Assembly (NCBI RefSeq): GCF_003337735.1
Contig: NZ_QPJY01000010.1
Coordinates: forward strand, 1 to 64,000
Source of the DNA: Thioalbus denitrificans
GTDB taxonomy: Bacteria > Pseudomonadota > Gammaproteobacteria > DSM-26407
Length of the DNA: 64,000 nucleotides
Reading direction: 5' to 3'
This document shows, in pieces, positions 37,493-46,426 of this stretch. Position numbers and translations under genes: made by a program. The notes below the pieces were generated by a model, which saw nothing but the letters and a program-made list of their open reading frames with translations, was not told where the DNA came from and searched no databases. The first letter of the stretch is position 1. Each line of letters starts with the position of its first letter.

Positions 37493-38812
37493 TCAGCGCC
37501 CGATGCGGTAGTGGGTGTCGAGGTACTCCAGCAGGGTGGTGCGCTCGGCCTCGGTGAGCGGCACCACGTGGCGGATGCCCATGTAGGTGTCCATCAGCCC
37601 CAGGCTCGGGCGCCAGTCGCTCTTGCGCGCCAGCAGGATGCGCTTGGCGTCGTGGCAGGCGAGGCAGCGCTCGCGCAGCAGCCGCGCGCCCTCGCTCTCG
37701 GCCGCCGCCAGCTTGCCGCTGGCGAGCGCCGCGGCGCGCTCGGCGTCCACCTCCGCCTTGCGGCGGATGATGCTGGCGAAGCGCAGGTAGCAGACCTCGC
37801 CCCGCTCCACCCGCTCCACCCCGCGCCGGGCGTCCACGTTCACCAGCTGCTCGGTGAACACGCCCGCGGGGCTCAGGCGGTTGATGTTGTAATTGTAGGT
37901 CTCGGAGAAGAGCACTCCCCCGGCGCGGCTGAGCGCCATGGCGAAGGGTCCGCCGGTGTCGCCCGGCAGGGGATACTCCCGGAGCGTGCCCTCCGCGTCG
38001 AGGCGGCCGATGAGGTTGCGGGTGTTGTCGATGAACCAGAGCACCCCCTCCTCGTCCAGGGCCATCTGCTGGACGAAGGACTCGGCGGGAAGGGGGAAGC
38101 GGGTGAGGGTGCCGTCGGGATCGAGGCGCTCGATGCCCTGGCGGCAGCGGTCCGAGAACCAGAGCCGGCCGGCGGGATCGGGGGTGATGTTCATGGGGCA
38201 GCTGCCGGCGCGGCGCAGCAGCTCGCGGCGGGTCCCGTCGCGGCCGAGATGGACGATGCGCCCGGCCGCCTGGTCCATGCCGCCCTCCTCCACGGCCGGC
38301 TCCAGGACGGTGAGCCACACCCCGCCGTCGGCGGCCGGCGCCATGGCGGTGGGCCAGCCCCGCTCGATGATGTAGTTGCGGATGGCGCCGTCCGGGTCGA
38401 GGCGCCCCACCCGTGCCGGGTCGTTGCCCTCCAGGAACCAGACGCCCTGCTCGCCGTCCACCCAGATGCGCCAGGGGTGGGGATGGTGGCCCGCCAGCGG
38501 GTACTCGGTGATGCGCCCGTCGGGCGCGAGGCGGCCGAGCTTGCCGCCGTACATCTCCACGAACCAGAGGTTGCCCGCCCCGTCCAGGGCGAGGTCCGCC
38601 GGCTCCGCCGCCGCCGTGGGCAGGGGGTAGGCGGTCACCGTGCCGTCGGGGGCGAGGCGCGAGACGGCGTTGTTGTCCCCCTCGGTGAACCAGACCCCGC
38701 CCTCGGCGTCCTCCACGAAGGCGTAGGAGCCGAAGGGCCGGCACGCCTCGGCGTTCGCCGCCGCCAGCAGCAGGGCCCCCAGCAGCAGCCATCCCGCAAA
38801 TCTTCCGTTCAT
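37493..38812 (-). CDS. Vgb/NHL-type beta-propeller fused to a c-type cytochrome domain
   Basis: A 439-residue exported protein: signal peptide (GWLLLGALLLAAANAEA), then about seven propeller blades with repeating GVWF/NLWFVE/GRLDPDG motifs as in virginiamycin B lyase-like proteins. A helical linker follows, then a C-terminal heme site ERCLACHD (Cys383, Cys386, His387) with Met candidates downstream (GLMDTYMG). The heme places it in the periplasm with a redox role. Its substrate is unknown, and streptogramin lyase activity is unlikely. AGGAGG precedes the ATG. It is 93 bp upstream of the sensor kinase on the same strand. Confidence 0.85.
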   Translation of the reverse strand: MNGRFAGWLLLGALLLAAANAEACRPFGSYAFVEDAEGGVWFTEGDNNAVSRLAPDGTVTAYPLPTAAAEPADLALDGAGNLWFVEMYGGKLGRLAPDGRITEYPLAGHHPHPWRIWVDGEQGVWFLEGNDPARVGRLDPDGAIRNYIIERGWPTAMAPAADGGVWLTVLEPAVEEGGMDQAAGRIVHLGRDGTRRELLRRAGSCPMNITPDPAGRLWFSDRCRQGIERLDPDGTLTRFPLPAESFVQQMALDEEGVLWFIDNTRNLIGRLDAEGTLREYPLPGDTGGPFAMALSRAGGVLFSETYNYNINRLSPAGVFTEQLVNVDARRGVERVERGEVCYLRFASIIRRKAEVDAERAAALASGKLAAAESEGARLLRERCLACHDAKRILLARKSDWRPSLGLMDTYMGIRHVVPLTEAERTTLLEYLDTHYRIGR

Positions 38813-38872
38813 GGTCCTGCCTCCTCATATGGATTGCATCGACTTCGGCCCACGCCGCTGTCAGGAAAAGCC

Positions 38873-39021
38873 TTGACCACGAAGGACACGAAGAGCGCGA
38901 AGAAGCCGAAAGGCCGCGCTGTCGTCCCCCGCCAAGGCCCGCGGGAACCACGGCCCGTCTTTACCTCCGGGACCAGGCATCATGCCCGTCCCGCTTGCCT
39001 TCGTGTCCTTCGTGGTGAACT
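38873..39021. repeat. Inverted-arm element, 'cacgaaggacacgaag' family
   Basis: Left arm accacgaaggacacgaag (38877-38894, continuing agcgcgaag) and right arm cttcgtgtccttcgtggt (38999-39016) are inverted with 100 bp between. It lies in the 250-bp gap before the TonB receptor 3' end; nothing else is seen there. Confidence 0.85.
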
Positions 39022-39062
39022 GCTTTCACGGGTTGCGATGCAACCCATGGGGTCTGCACGGT

Positions 39063-40955
39063 TCAGAAGTTCCAGTTGAGCTCCGCCCGCAGCAGACGCC
39101 CCTCGTCGCGCCAGAAGAAGCCGCTGCGGTAGCGGCGGTCGAAGAGGTTGTCGCCGGCCAGGGTCAGCTCGAAGTCCCCGAGGCGCCCCACCAGGGTGGC
39201 GTCGAGGGTGGCGTAGGCCTCCTTGCGCCAGTCGTGGCCCGCCGCGTCGGTCCCGGTGTTGGCCTCGTCGGTCCAGCTGGCCGCGACAAAGCGGGCCAGC
39301 AGCCGTCCCGACCAGCGCCCGGCGCCGCTCCATTCCAGCCCCAGGTTGAGCTTGTGGCGGGGCATGTCCGGCAGTTCGTTGCCCACGTAGGCGGGGTGCG
39401 CCGCGTCACGGGTGATGCGGGTGCGGTTGAAGGTGTAATTGAGCGTGGCGTCCCAACCCGGGCCCAGCGCCCGGCGCGCCTCCAGCTCCAGGCCGTTGGA
39501 CTCGGCCGCGCCGATGTTCTGGTACTGGCGCACCACCGGGGTGCCGTAGTCCACGATGAGGGGACCGATCTTGTCGCGCCAGCGGGTGTGGAAGGCGGTC
39601 GCCTTGAGGGTCGCGCCGGCGGCGGTCTCGTGGGCCAGGGTGAGATCGACCGTCAGCGAGTGCTGCGGCGAGAGCTCCGGGTTGGGCAGGAACCAGCTCG
39701 CCTCGTTCAGCTCCGTGTAGTAGAGCTGGCCGGGGGTGGGGGGCAGGAAGCCGGTGCCCACGGAGGCGCCCAGGCCGGTGCGCGGGGAGAGGCGCCAGTC
39801 GAGGGCGGCCTTGCCGTTGAGCGCCCGGAGGTTGACCGCGTCGCCGCTGAAGGCGGCCGGCTCGGAGGCGGCGTTGTAGACCTCGATGCCGTGGTAGCGG
39901 TAACGATCGTGGCGCAGTCCCAGGGTGAGCCGCACCGGCTCCGCCAGCGCGCCCTCCCAGCCGGCGGCCAGGGCCAGATTGTCGGTGGTGGCGCGCAGCC
40001 GGAAGGACTCGCTGCCGCCGGGCTCGTCGAGAATGCGATCCTCGCCCCGCTCGCGGCTCGCCGAGAGCGTGGCGGTCAGCGTGCCCCGGGCCAGATCGAG
40101 ATCCGCCCCCAGCTCCCCCTCGCCGGTCCGGCTGTCGGTGAAGAAGCGCAGCGCCGGCTCCAGTCCCGCCCCGGCGAGACCGGTGCCGGCATCCTTCAGC
40201 GCCTCGTCGGCATAATCGCGCCAGCCGAGGCGCCCGTCGATGCGCAGTCCCGGATGCGGCTCCCAGCGCCCGCTGGCCCGCAGCGCCGTCTCGCGATCGT
40301 CCCACCACCAGTGGGGACGCCCCAGGTTGGCCAGGTTGTTGCGGTGCTTGAGGTTCAGCTCCAGCGCCGCGCCCGCGCCGCGCCAGCCGGCGGTGGCGTC
40401 GATCAGGGTCTTCTCGTAGCGCTCCTCCTCCACCGTCACGTTGTAGGCGTAGGGGGAGTCGGTCACCCGCCGGAAGCCGTCCACCAGCCGGTACTCGGCC
40501 AGGCCGCTGAAGGAGAGGGCCCCCGCGGCGCGGCTGCCGGCCAGGCGCCCGAAGCGGCTGCCCGAGGAATCGACCCCGGCGGTGAGGCTGCGGCGGCCCT
40601 CGGCGCCCGCCCGCCGGGTGGTCACCACCACCGCGCCGCCCATGGCGTCGGCGCCGAAGCGGGCGGAGGCCGCCCCGCGCCGGATCTCCACCCGCTCCAC
40701 CTGCTCCGGGCGCACCTGGCCCATCTCCTCCACGGTGACCGTGAAGCCGTCCAGCACGAACACCACCCCGCGCACCCCGCGCATGGTGACGTTGCCGCCG
40801 GTCACGTCGAGCCCCACCCGCGAGCGCAGCAGGGTGACGAGATCCGCCGGCCGCTCGCGGGCGATCTCCGCGGCGGTGATGACCGTCACCGCCCCGTTCT
40901 CCGCCACCGCCAGCGGCGCGGCCAGCAGCAGCCACAACCCCAGCCAGCGTCTCAC
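39063..40955 (-). CDS. TonB-dependent outer-membrane receptor (RiPP cluster)
   Basis: A 630-residue TonB-dependent receptor: signal peptide (WLGLWLLLAAPLAVA), plug domain (about 25-125, RGVRGVVFVLDGFTV, RIEIRRGAASARFGADAMGG-like), and a beta-barrel ending in the aromatic LRAELNWNF. There is no STN signalling domain. GTG at 40955 overlaps the stop of the ABC permease gene (GTGA), so it is the last gene of the cluster and translationally coupled to the exporter. Likely substrate is the mature cluster peptide or its metal complex (inference). Confidence 0.88.
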   Translation of the reverse strand: MRRWLGLWLLLAAPLAVAENGAVTVITAAEIARERPADLVTLLRSRVGLDVTGGNVTMRGVRGVVFVLDGFTVTVEEMGQVRPEQVERVEIRRGAASARFGADAMGGAVVVTTRRAGAEGRRSLTAGVDSSGSRFGRLAGSRAAGALSFSGLAEYRLVDGFRRVTDSPYAYNVTVEEERYEKTLIDATAGWRGAGAALELNLKHRNNLANLGRPHWWWDDRETALRASGRWEPHPGLRIDGRLGWRDYADEALKDAGTGLAGAGLEPALRFFTDSRTGEGELGADLDLARGTLTATLSASRERGEDRILDEPGGSESFRLRATTDNLALAAGWEGALAEPVRLTLGLRHDRYRYHGIEVYNAASEPAAFSGDAVNLRALNGKAALDWRLSPRTGLGASVGTGFLPPTPGQLYYTELNEASWFLPNPELSPQHSLTVDLTLAHETAAGATLKATAFHTRWRDKIGPLIVDYGTPVVRQYQNIGAAESNGLELEARRALGPGWDATLNYTFNRTRITRDAAHPAYVGNELPDMPRHKLNLGLEWSGAGRWSGRLLARFVAASWTDEANTGTDAAGHDWRKEAYATLDATLVGRLGDFELTLAGDNLFDRRYRSGFFWRDEGRLLRAELNWNF

Positions 40956-41713
40956 CAGAGGTAGTCCCCCAGGCGGCGGCGGAAGCTCCAGGCGGCGAGC
41001 GGCGCCAGCAGGACCACCGCCGCCGCCAGCCCCAGCAGGATGGCGCCCGTGGCCAGGTGCGGCTGGGACGGGTCGTAGGCGCCGCGCAGCCCCTCGGCGA
41101 GGTAGGTGGTGGGAAGCAGCAGGGCCAGCTGGCTGAAGGGAGGGCCGAGCATGGCGTGGGAGTAGAAAGTGCAGCCGAAGAAGGTCATGGGCATGAGCAG
41201 GAAGGAGAACAGCTCCTGGCCGCGGTCGGGGGTGGCCGGCAGCAGCAGCACCACCAGGCTGAGCAGGGAGAAGAACGCGGAGCCGCCCACCGCCAGGGCC
41301 AGGGGCAGCAGCAGCCCCTCCGGACGCAGCCCCAGGATGGCCCACACCAGCAACGCCACGATGGTGGCGCTCAGGGTGCCGTAGAGGACGCCGCTGACCA
41401 CCTTGGCCACCAGCAGCTGGCGCAGGGAGACAGGCGCCAGCAGCCACCCCTCCAGGGTGCGGAAGTAGTAGCCGGAGACCAGGGTGCCGCCCACGGCGCC
41501 GAAGGGAGCGGTCATGATGGCGATGGCCACGATCCCCGGTCCCATCACCGCCGCGTAGCCGGGACCGTTGCCGCCGGCGAGCATGCCGCCCACCACGTAG
41601 CCGAAGACGTAGAGGTAGACCGCCGGCTGCACCACCAGCCGCGCCAGGGTCAGGCGCAGGGAACCGAGGTCCGCCAGCAGGTGGCGATGGAGCAGGGCCA
41701 GGGTGAAGTGCAT
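40952..41713 (-). CDS. ABC-2 type exporter permease (RiPP cluster)
   Basis: A 253-residue inner-membrane protein with six hydrophobic segments and the ABC-2 signature region (LLPTTYLAEGLRGAYDPSQP). It follows its ATPase by 2 bp and overlaps the TonB receptor start. NodJ/DrrB-type permeases like this export lipids, drugs or peptides. Here the cluster peptide is the likely cargo. Confidence 0.9.
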   Translation of the reverse strand: MHFTLALLHRHLLADLGSLRLTLARLVVQPAVYLYVFGYVVGGMLAGGNGPGYAAVMGPGIVAIAIMTAPFGAVGGTLVSGYYFRTLEGWLLAPVSLRQLLVAKVVSGVLYGTLSATIVALLVWAILGLRPEGLLLPLALAVGGSAFFSLLSLVVLLLPATPDRGQELFSFLLMPMTFFGCTFYSHAMLGPPFSQLALLLPTTYLAEGLRGAYDPSQPHLATGAILLGLAAAVVLLAPLAAWSFRRRLGDYLW

Positions 41714-41715
41714 GA

Positions 41716-42441
41716 TCAGCCCTCCCCCACGGCGCGGCGGAAGGCCGCCTCCACCACCCGGTCGGTGCGCACCCCGGCCGGCCGCGCCACTTCCTGCAGC
41801 CGCCCGTCATGGAGCACCGCGGTGCGATCGCAGAGACGTTCCACCTCGTCGAGATCGTGGCTGGAGAGGAACACCGTGCCGCCTCCGGCGCGGAATTCGG
41901 TGATGGCCCGCCACACCCGCGTGCGCACCGCCGGGTCGAGGCCGCTGGTGGGCTCGTCCAGCACCAGCAGCCGTGGCGCGGTGAGGAACGCCTTGGCCAG
42001 CATCACCTTGCGCCGGGTGCCGCCCGAGAGCTGCATGATGCGCGCGTCGGCCTTTGCTGCCAGTTCCAGGGTCTCCAGCCACCGCTCCACCCGTGGGGCG
42101 AAATCCCGCCGCGGCAGGCCGGCGTAGCGGCAGTGGAACTCGAGGTTGCGGCGCACGGTGAGCTCGTTGTCGAGGTTGTTCTCCTGGGGCACCACGCCGA
42201 GCCGGCGCTTCACCGCCACCGCCTCGCGGCGCGGATCGCGGCCCAGCACCCGCACCCGCCCGGCCGTGGGGCGCAGCAGGGTGGTGATCACCTTGATGAG
42301 GGTGCTCTTGCCGGCGCCGTTGACCCCCAGCAGGCCGAAGATCTCCCCCTCCGCCACCGTGAGGCTCACCCCGTCCAGGGCGCGCAGCCCGCCCGGGTAG
42401 TCGCGCACCAGCCCCTCGATGTCGATGGCCGCCACCGTCAC
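41716..42441 (-). CDS. ABC-2 exporter ATPase (RiPP cluster)
   Basis: A DrrA/NodI-type ATPase of about 241 residues: Walker A GVNGAGKST, Q-loop VVPQENNL, signature LSGGTRRK (Thr in place of the usual Glu/Gln), Walker B LLVLDEPTSGLDP and H-switch SSHD. GTG at 42441 overlaps the preceding stop (GTGA). GTG at 42435 with GGAGGGG 5 bp upstream is an alternative. It pairs with the permease at 40952-41713. Confidence 0.92.
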   Translation of the reverse strand: MTVAAIDIEGLVRDYPGGLRALDGVSLTVAEGEIFGLLGVNGAGKSTLIKVITTLLRPTAGRVRVLGRDPRREAVAVKRRLGVVPQENNLDNELTVRRNLEFHCRYAGLPRRDFAPRVERWLETLELAAKADARIMQLSGGTRRKVMLAKAFLTAPRLLVLDEPTSGLDPAVRTRVWRAITEFRAGGGTVFLSSHDLDEVERLCDRTAVLHDGRLQEVARPAGVRTDRVVEAAFRRAVGEG

Positions 42442-43586
42442 CCCTCCACCAGGGCGCACAGGGGCGCCGGCAGCTCCCCGACCGGCGCCACCTCATCCAG
42501 CAGCGCCTGCAGCCGGGCCGTGGTCTCGCGCTTGAAGCGGCAGAAGGCGCCGTCGGCGCCCGCGATGCCGCCACCGCCCGCCGCCGCCACCGCCGGGCAC
42601 TCGCCGCCGCAAAGATGGCTCGCCTCGCAGGCCCGGCAGGCGGGGCGGGCCGCCACGGTGTTGGCCGCCAGGCGCGCCTGCACCCGGGCGAATTCGGGTC
42701 CCGGAAAGTCCCCATCGTGGACGCAGCCCATGCGGAACGCCGCGTTGCCCACGAAATGGTCGCAGGGGTAGACGGCGCCGTCGGCGGCCACCGCCACCAC
42801 CGCCTCGCCGGCGGCGCAGGGGCGCTCGCGCACCGTGCCCTGCACGCGATGGGCCAGCAGCGGGTAGAGGGCCTCGCCTCCCAGGGGGACATGACCGGTG
42901 AGGGCGCGGGCCAGGGCCTCGCGGTGGAGGGTGTCGAAACCCGCCACCAGGGCGGCCAGGGCCGGTTCCGGCCAGGGGGTGGCGCCGAAGTCGGGCACCA
43001 GGCGCAGGGAGACCGGCCCCAGGCCCGCCAGGTGTCCGGCGCTATCGGCCAGCCGTGGGGCGCTCTCCGGGGTCACCGTGGCGCGCAGCCCGAAGGGGAC
43101 GCCGGCGGCCCGCAGCCGCTCCAGCCCGGCGCACACCCGGGCGTGGACGCTCCCCCGGCCGCGGCGAAAGCGCCGGGCACGGTCGGTGACCGCCGCCTCG
43201 CCGTCCAGGCTCACCGCCAGGAAGTCCACGTGGCGGGTGACGAACTCCAGCGCCCGCCCCTCCAGCAGGGTGCCGTTGGTGGTCAGGGCGAAACGGACCT
43301 CCACCCCGGCCGTCTCCCCGAGGCGCCGCCCCAGCAGCACCGCCGCCTCCAGCAGCGGCAGGTTGAGCAGCGGCTCGCCGCCGAAGAAGGAGAGGGTGAG
43401 GCGCGGACCGGCCAGGGGCAGCAGCCGCTCCAGGGCGCGCTTCAGGGTCGTTGCCGCCATGCGTTGGGCGGGAGCGCCATAGCTGCCGCCGTCCGCATAG
43501 CAGTAGCCGCAGCGCAGGTTGCAGGCCTGGGCCACCAGCAGGGTGACGTTGGCGAGGCGGGCGGGCCTGGTGGCGGTGCCGGACAC
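42438..43586 (-). CDS. Radical SAM/SPASM peptide-modifying enzyme 1
   Basis: A 382-residue radical SAM protein without an N-terminal extension. The [4Fe-4S]-SAM motif is CNLRCGYCY (Cys22, 26, 29). FFGGEPLLN is the GGE SAM-amine motif, and SLDGEAAVTDR is typical of SPASM enzymes. The C-terminal SPASM domain has the cysteine series C-AAGE...VYPC and CRACEASHLCGGEC plus a last Cys, enough for two auxiliary clusters. GTG start with GGGGAGGG 6 bp upstream, directly after the second enzyme gene. Role: probably installs thioether or other crosslinks in the 46-residue peptide. Confidence 0.9.
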   Translation of the reverse strand: MSGTATRPARLANVTLLVAQACNLRCGYCYADGGSYGAPAQRMAATTLKRALERLLPLAGPRLTLSFFGGEPLLNLPLLEAAVLLGRRLGETAGVEVRFALTTNGTLLEGRALEFVTRHVDFLAVSLDGEAAVTDRARRFRRGRGSVHARVCAGLERLRAAGVPFGLRATVTPESAPRLADSAGHLAGLGPVSLRLVPDFGATPWPEPALAALVAGFDTLHREALARALTGHVPLGGEALYPLLAHRVQGTVRERPCAAGEAVVAVAADGAVYPCDHFVGNAAFRMGCVHDGDFPGPEFARVQARLAANTVAARPACRACEASHLCGGECPAVAAAGGGGIAGADGAFCRFKRETTARLQALLDEVAPVGELPAPLCALVEG

Positions 43587-43588
43587 GT

Positions 43589-44908
43589 TCAGCCCTCCCC
43601 GGCGATCAGTGACTTGAGCCGGGTCCGGCGCCCCGGGTCCCGCAGGATGGCGGCAAGGCCCCGGAGCACGTGCTCCAGCCGCCGGCGCTCCAGGTCGCAG
43701 TGGCGGGGATCGGGCTGCGCCGGGTCGCCGTGGAGGAAGTGACCGTGGGCATAGCAGCCGCCGCCGCAGAGGTAGCGGGCGAAGCAGCCGCGGCAGGGTT
43801 CGGCCGCGTCCACCCCCAGCACGGCGAAACGCGCCGCCACCCCGCCGAACTCGGCCGACGGCGCGGCCTCTTCCACGTGGCCCATGCGGAAGGCACCCAC
43901 GCCGGCCAGGCCGTGGCAGGCATAGAGGCTGCCGTCGGCGGCCACGGCGAGATCGCGCCCGGCGTGGCAGTGGCGGTGGACCCGCTGGCGGCGCAGGATG
44001 CGCCCCATCAGCCCCAGCGCCTCGCCGTGCTGCAGCGGCGCCTCCAGGGCCCGCTCCGGGTCGCAGTGGATGGCGAGGTAGTCGGCCACGTAGCGCTCGT
44101 GCGCCGCATCGCTCAGGCGTGCCGGATGGCCCGGCGGGGCGAAGACCGGCGTCAGCCCCACCGCGTCGGCGCCGAGGGCGTTGAGGTAGGCGGCGGTTTC
44201 CCCGTAGCGTTCCGCGCCGGCCACGGTGAGGGTCCCCTTCACCGTGACCCGCGGCCCCTTGAGCGTGCGCAGGGCGCGCAGGGCAGCCACCGCCCGCCGG
44301 TGGCTGCCGGTGCCACGGCGGCTGCGGCGGTGGCGGTCGTGCACCGCCGGCGGACCGTCGAGGCTGACGGTGACGGTGGCGAAACGCGCCAGCAGCGCCA
44401 GCGCCCTGGCGTCCACCAGGGTGCCGTTGGTGGTCATGTGGAAGGCGATGCGGAAGCCGCGCTCGGCGGCCAGCCGCTCGCCGAAGGCCACCGTCCGCTC
44501 CACCACCGCGCGGTTGAGCAGCGGCTCGCCGCCGTAGAAGCTCACCGCGTAGTGCTCGCCCGGCTCGGTGAAGAAGCGGCGCAGGGCCGCCTCCGCCACT
44601 GCCGGGCTCATGCGCTGCACACTCCCCGCCGCCCTGCCGCCGTCGTTGTAGCAGTAGCTGCAGGCGAGGTTGCAGTCCTGGGCCACGTACAGGCACAGGC
44701 TGGTGGGTGCCGCGGGCAGCGGCGGCGCCGGGCGCAGCCGCTCGTGACGTTCCGCCTCCGCCGCCAGCAGCGCCGCGCCCCCGGGGCCGAGATCGGAGAC
44801 GCTCAACGGCGACCGCAGCCCGGGCGGGAGCCGGTAGAGGGAGAAGGTGGCGGGGAAGAAGAGGATGTCCTCCCCCTCACCGCGGATGATGTGCGTCTGA
44901 CTCAGCAC
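43589..44908 (-). CDS. Radical SAM/SPASM peptide-modifying enzyme 2
   Basis: A 439-residue radical SAM/SPASM enzyme. A 70-residue N-terminal extension (IIRGEGEDILFFPATFSLYR) resembles the one in enzyme 3 and may bind the precursor leader. The cluster motif is CNLACSYCY (Cys79, 83, 86); YGGEPLLN and SLDGPPAVHDR follow. SPASM cysteines are HCHAGRD...YAC and CRGCFARYLCGGGC with a final Cys. GTG at 44908 has GGAGG 6 bp upstream; the gene overlaps enzyme 3 by 32 bp, so the two are coupled. Confidence 0.9.
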   Translation of the reverse strand: MLSQTHIIRGEGEDILFFPATFSLYRLPPGLRSPLSVSDLGPGGAALLAAEAERHERLRPAPPLPAAPTSLCLYVAQDCNLACSYCYNDGGRAAGSVQRMSPAVAEAALRRFFTEPGEHYAVSFYGGEPLLNRAVVERTVAFGERLAAERGFRIAFHMTTNGTLVDARALALLARFATVTVSLDGPPAVHDRHRRSRRGTGSHRRAVAALRALRTLKGPRVTVKGTLTVAGAERYGETAAYLNALGADAVGLTPVFAPPGHPARLSDAAHERYVADYLAIHCDPERALEAPLQHGEALGLMGRILRRQRVHRHCHAGRDLAVAADGSLYACHGLAGVGAFRMGHVEEAAPSAEFGGVAARFAVLGVDAAEPCRGCFARYLCGGGCYAHGHFLHGDPAQPDPRHCDLERRRLEHVLRGLAAILRDPGRRTRLKSLIAGEG

Positions 44909-46346
44909 CGCTCGCCTCCGGCCAGGTGGTGGTTCCGTAGCGGTGGGAGATGGCCCCCGCCAGCCGCTCCTTCAGGGCGTCGCGCCGGGCCGGGTCGGCC
45001 ATCACGGCGGCCAGCTCCGGCAACAGCGCCTCCACCACCGTCCTGATGTAGAGGCAGTGACGCTCCACGGGCGCGGCCAGGTCGCCGTGCTGCGACCAGG
45101 CATGCTTCACGCAGGCGCCGCCGCAGAGGTAGCGGGCCCAGCAGTCGCGGCAGGCGGGCCGATCGTCCACGGTCAGGTCGATGAAGCGCTGGCGCAGCTG
45201 CTGGTACCGCGGCCTCCGGGTGAGCTCCGGGTCGGCCACGCTGCCCATGCGGAAGGACTCCTCCCCCACGAAGCGGTGGCAGGGGTAGACGTCGCCCTCG
45301 GCGGTCACCGCCAGCAGGTTGCTGCCGGCGTTGCAGTGGTAGAGGGCGTGGCTGCGGGAGATGAGGTAGAACAGGATGTAGAAGGGGTATTCGAAGGCCA
45401 CCGCCTGGTCGCCCTCCAGGAAGCTCTTCAGTCCCTTGCGGTTGACCTCCACGATCTGGGCGAGGAATTCGCGGTACTGGGCGTCGTCCACGTGCAGGGG
45501 GTGCCCGGGGGGCACGTCCACGTCCACCAGGCCGATGCCCCCGGAGCCGAAGGCGTCCAGGTGGTCGAATATTTCCTCCACCCGGTCGTAGCTGCGGCTG
45601 GTGACGATGCTGCGGAAGGCCCAGTTGAAGCGCCCGTCTCCGGTGAGGCGGCGGATGTTGCGCTCGGCGGCGGCGTGGACGCTGTGGCCGGACTTGCTCA
45701 GGCGCTGGGCGTCGTTGATCTCCGGCGGGCCGTCGAGGCTGAAGGTGACGTTGTCGATGTGGTCGCGGAAGAACTCGCGGATCTTCTCGTTGTAGATGGT
45801 GCCGTTGGTGACAATGCCCAGCGACACGTCGGCGCGGCCCCGCTCCCGGTGCTCGCCGCAGAGCTCGGCGGTGCGGCGCATGAGGGGGAAGTTCATCAGC
45901 GGCTCGCCGCCGAAGAAGGTGAGGAAGTGCTTGCCGTCGCGCTCGCCGTAGAAGGTGGCGAAGGTCTGCTCCAGGGTCTCCTCGCTCATGTTGCAGCGGT
46001 TGCCGTACTCCCCCTCGTCACCGTAACAGTAGCTGCAGCGCAGGTTGCAGTCCTGGCAGACGAACAGGTAGAGGCCGGCCACCTTGTCGGTGATGTCCGC
46101 CGGTGCGCGCAGGGGCTTGGCCGGCGGGGCGCGGCGGATGTACTCGGCGATGAAGCGTCCGGCCGCGGCCAGCCGCTCCCGCTCCGCTTCGTCCGCCGGC
46201 TCGATGCCGGCCTCCCGCCGCGCCAGCACCTTGCCGGTGCCGGCGTCGATGGCGAACACCGCCACCGGGAGGGTGAGAAAGAGGTACCAGCGGCCCTCGT
46301 GTTCGAAAGCGTGGAAATCCCCGGCGCGGGGCAGTGTCTCTTGCAT
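44877..46346 (-). CDS. Radical SAM/SPASM peptide-modifying enzyme 3
   Basis: A 489-residue radical SAM/SPASM enzyme, first enzyme after the precursor. The N-terminal 90 residues (FEHEGRWYLFLTLPVAVFAI) look like a peptide-recognition extension. Cluster motif: CNLRCSYCY (Cys100, 104, 107), with an additional Cys97 and Cys118 nearby. FFGGEPLMN and SLDGPPEINDAQR follow, and the SPASM domain has HCNAGSN...VYPC and CRDCWARYLCGGAC. The YCYGDEGEYG stretch recalls maturases of selenobiotic/geopeptide-type systems; that comparison is from memory. It begins 80 bp after the precursor stop. Confidence 0.9.
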   Translation of the reverse strand: MQETLPRAGDFHAFEHEGRWYLFLTLPVAVFAIDAGTGKVLARREAGIEPADEAERERLAAAGRFIAEYIRRAPPAKPLRAPADITDKVAGLYLFVCQDCNLRCSYCYGDEGEYGNRCNMSEETLEQTFATFYGERDGKHFLTFFGGEPLMNFPLMRRTAELCGEHRERGRADVSLGIVTNGTIYNEKIREFFRDHIDNVTFSLDGPPEINDAQRLSKSGHSVHAAAERNIRRLTGDGRFNWAFRSIVTSRSYDRVEEIFDHLDAFGSGGIGLVDVDVPPGHPLHVDDAQYREFLAQIVEVNRKGLKSFLEGDQAVAFEYPFYILFYLISRSHALYHCNAGSNLLAVTAEGDVYPCHRFVGEESFRMGSVADPELTRRPRYQQLRQRFIDLTVDDRPACRDCWARYLCGGACVKHAWSQHGDLAAPVERHCLYIRTVVEALLPELAAVMADPARRDALKERLAGAISHRYGTTTWPEASGAESDAHHPR

Positions 46347-46426
46347 GGTCGATTCCCTTCGTTGCAGTCGGCTCGCCCGGCCACGGGGCGCAGACTCTAA
46401 CGGATTGTCAGTTCAGAAACGGTGGA

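Noticed and set aside
35456-39079. A 1207-codon plus-strand open frame
   Set aside because: It is a high-GC shadow of the kinase and propeller-cytochrome genes on the minus strand and has no domain signature.
39063-41810. Apparent 915-residue TonB receptor with a long N-terminal extension
   Set aside because: The extension is a wrong-frame reading of the ABC permease; the signal peptide begins at GTG 40955.
42438-44696. Apparent 752-residue fused protein containing a radical SAM domain
   Set aside because: The upstream half is out-of-frame reading of enzyme 2. A GTG at 43586 with a strong ribosome site starts the real 382-residue protein.
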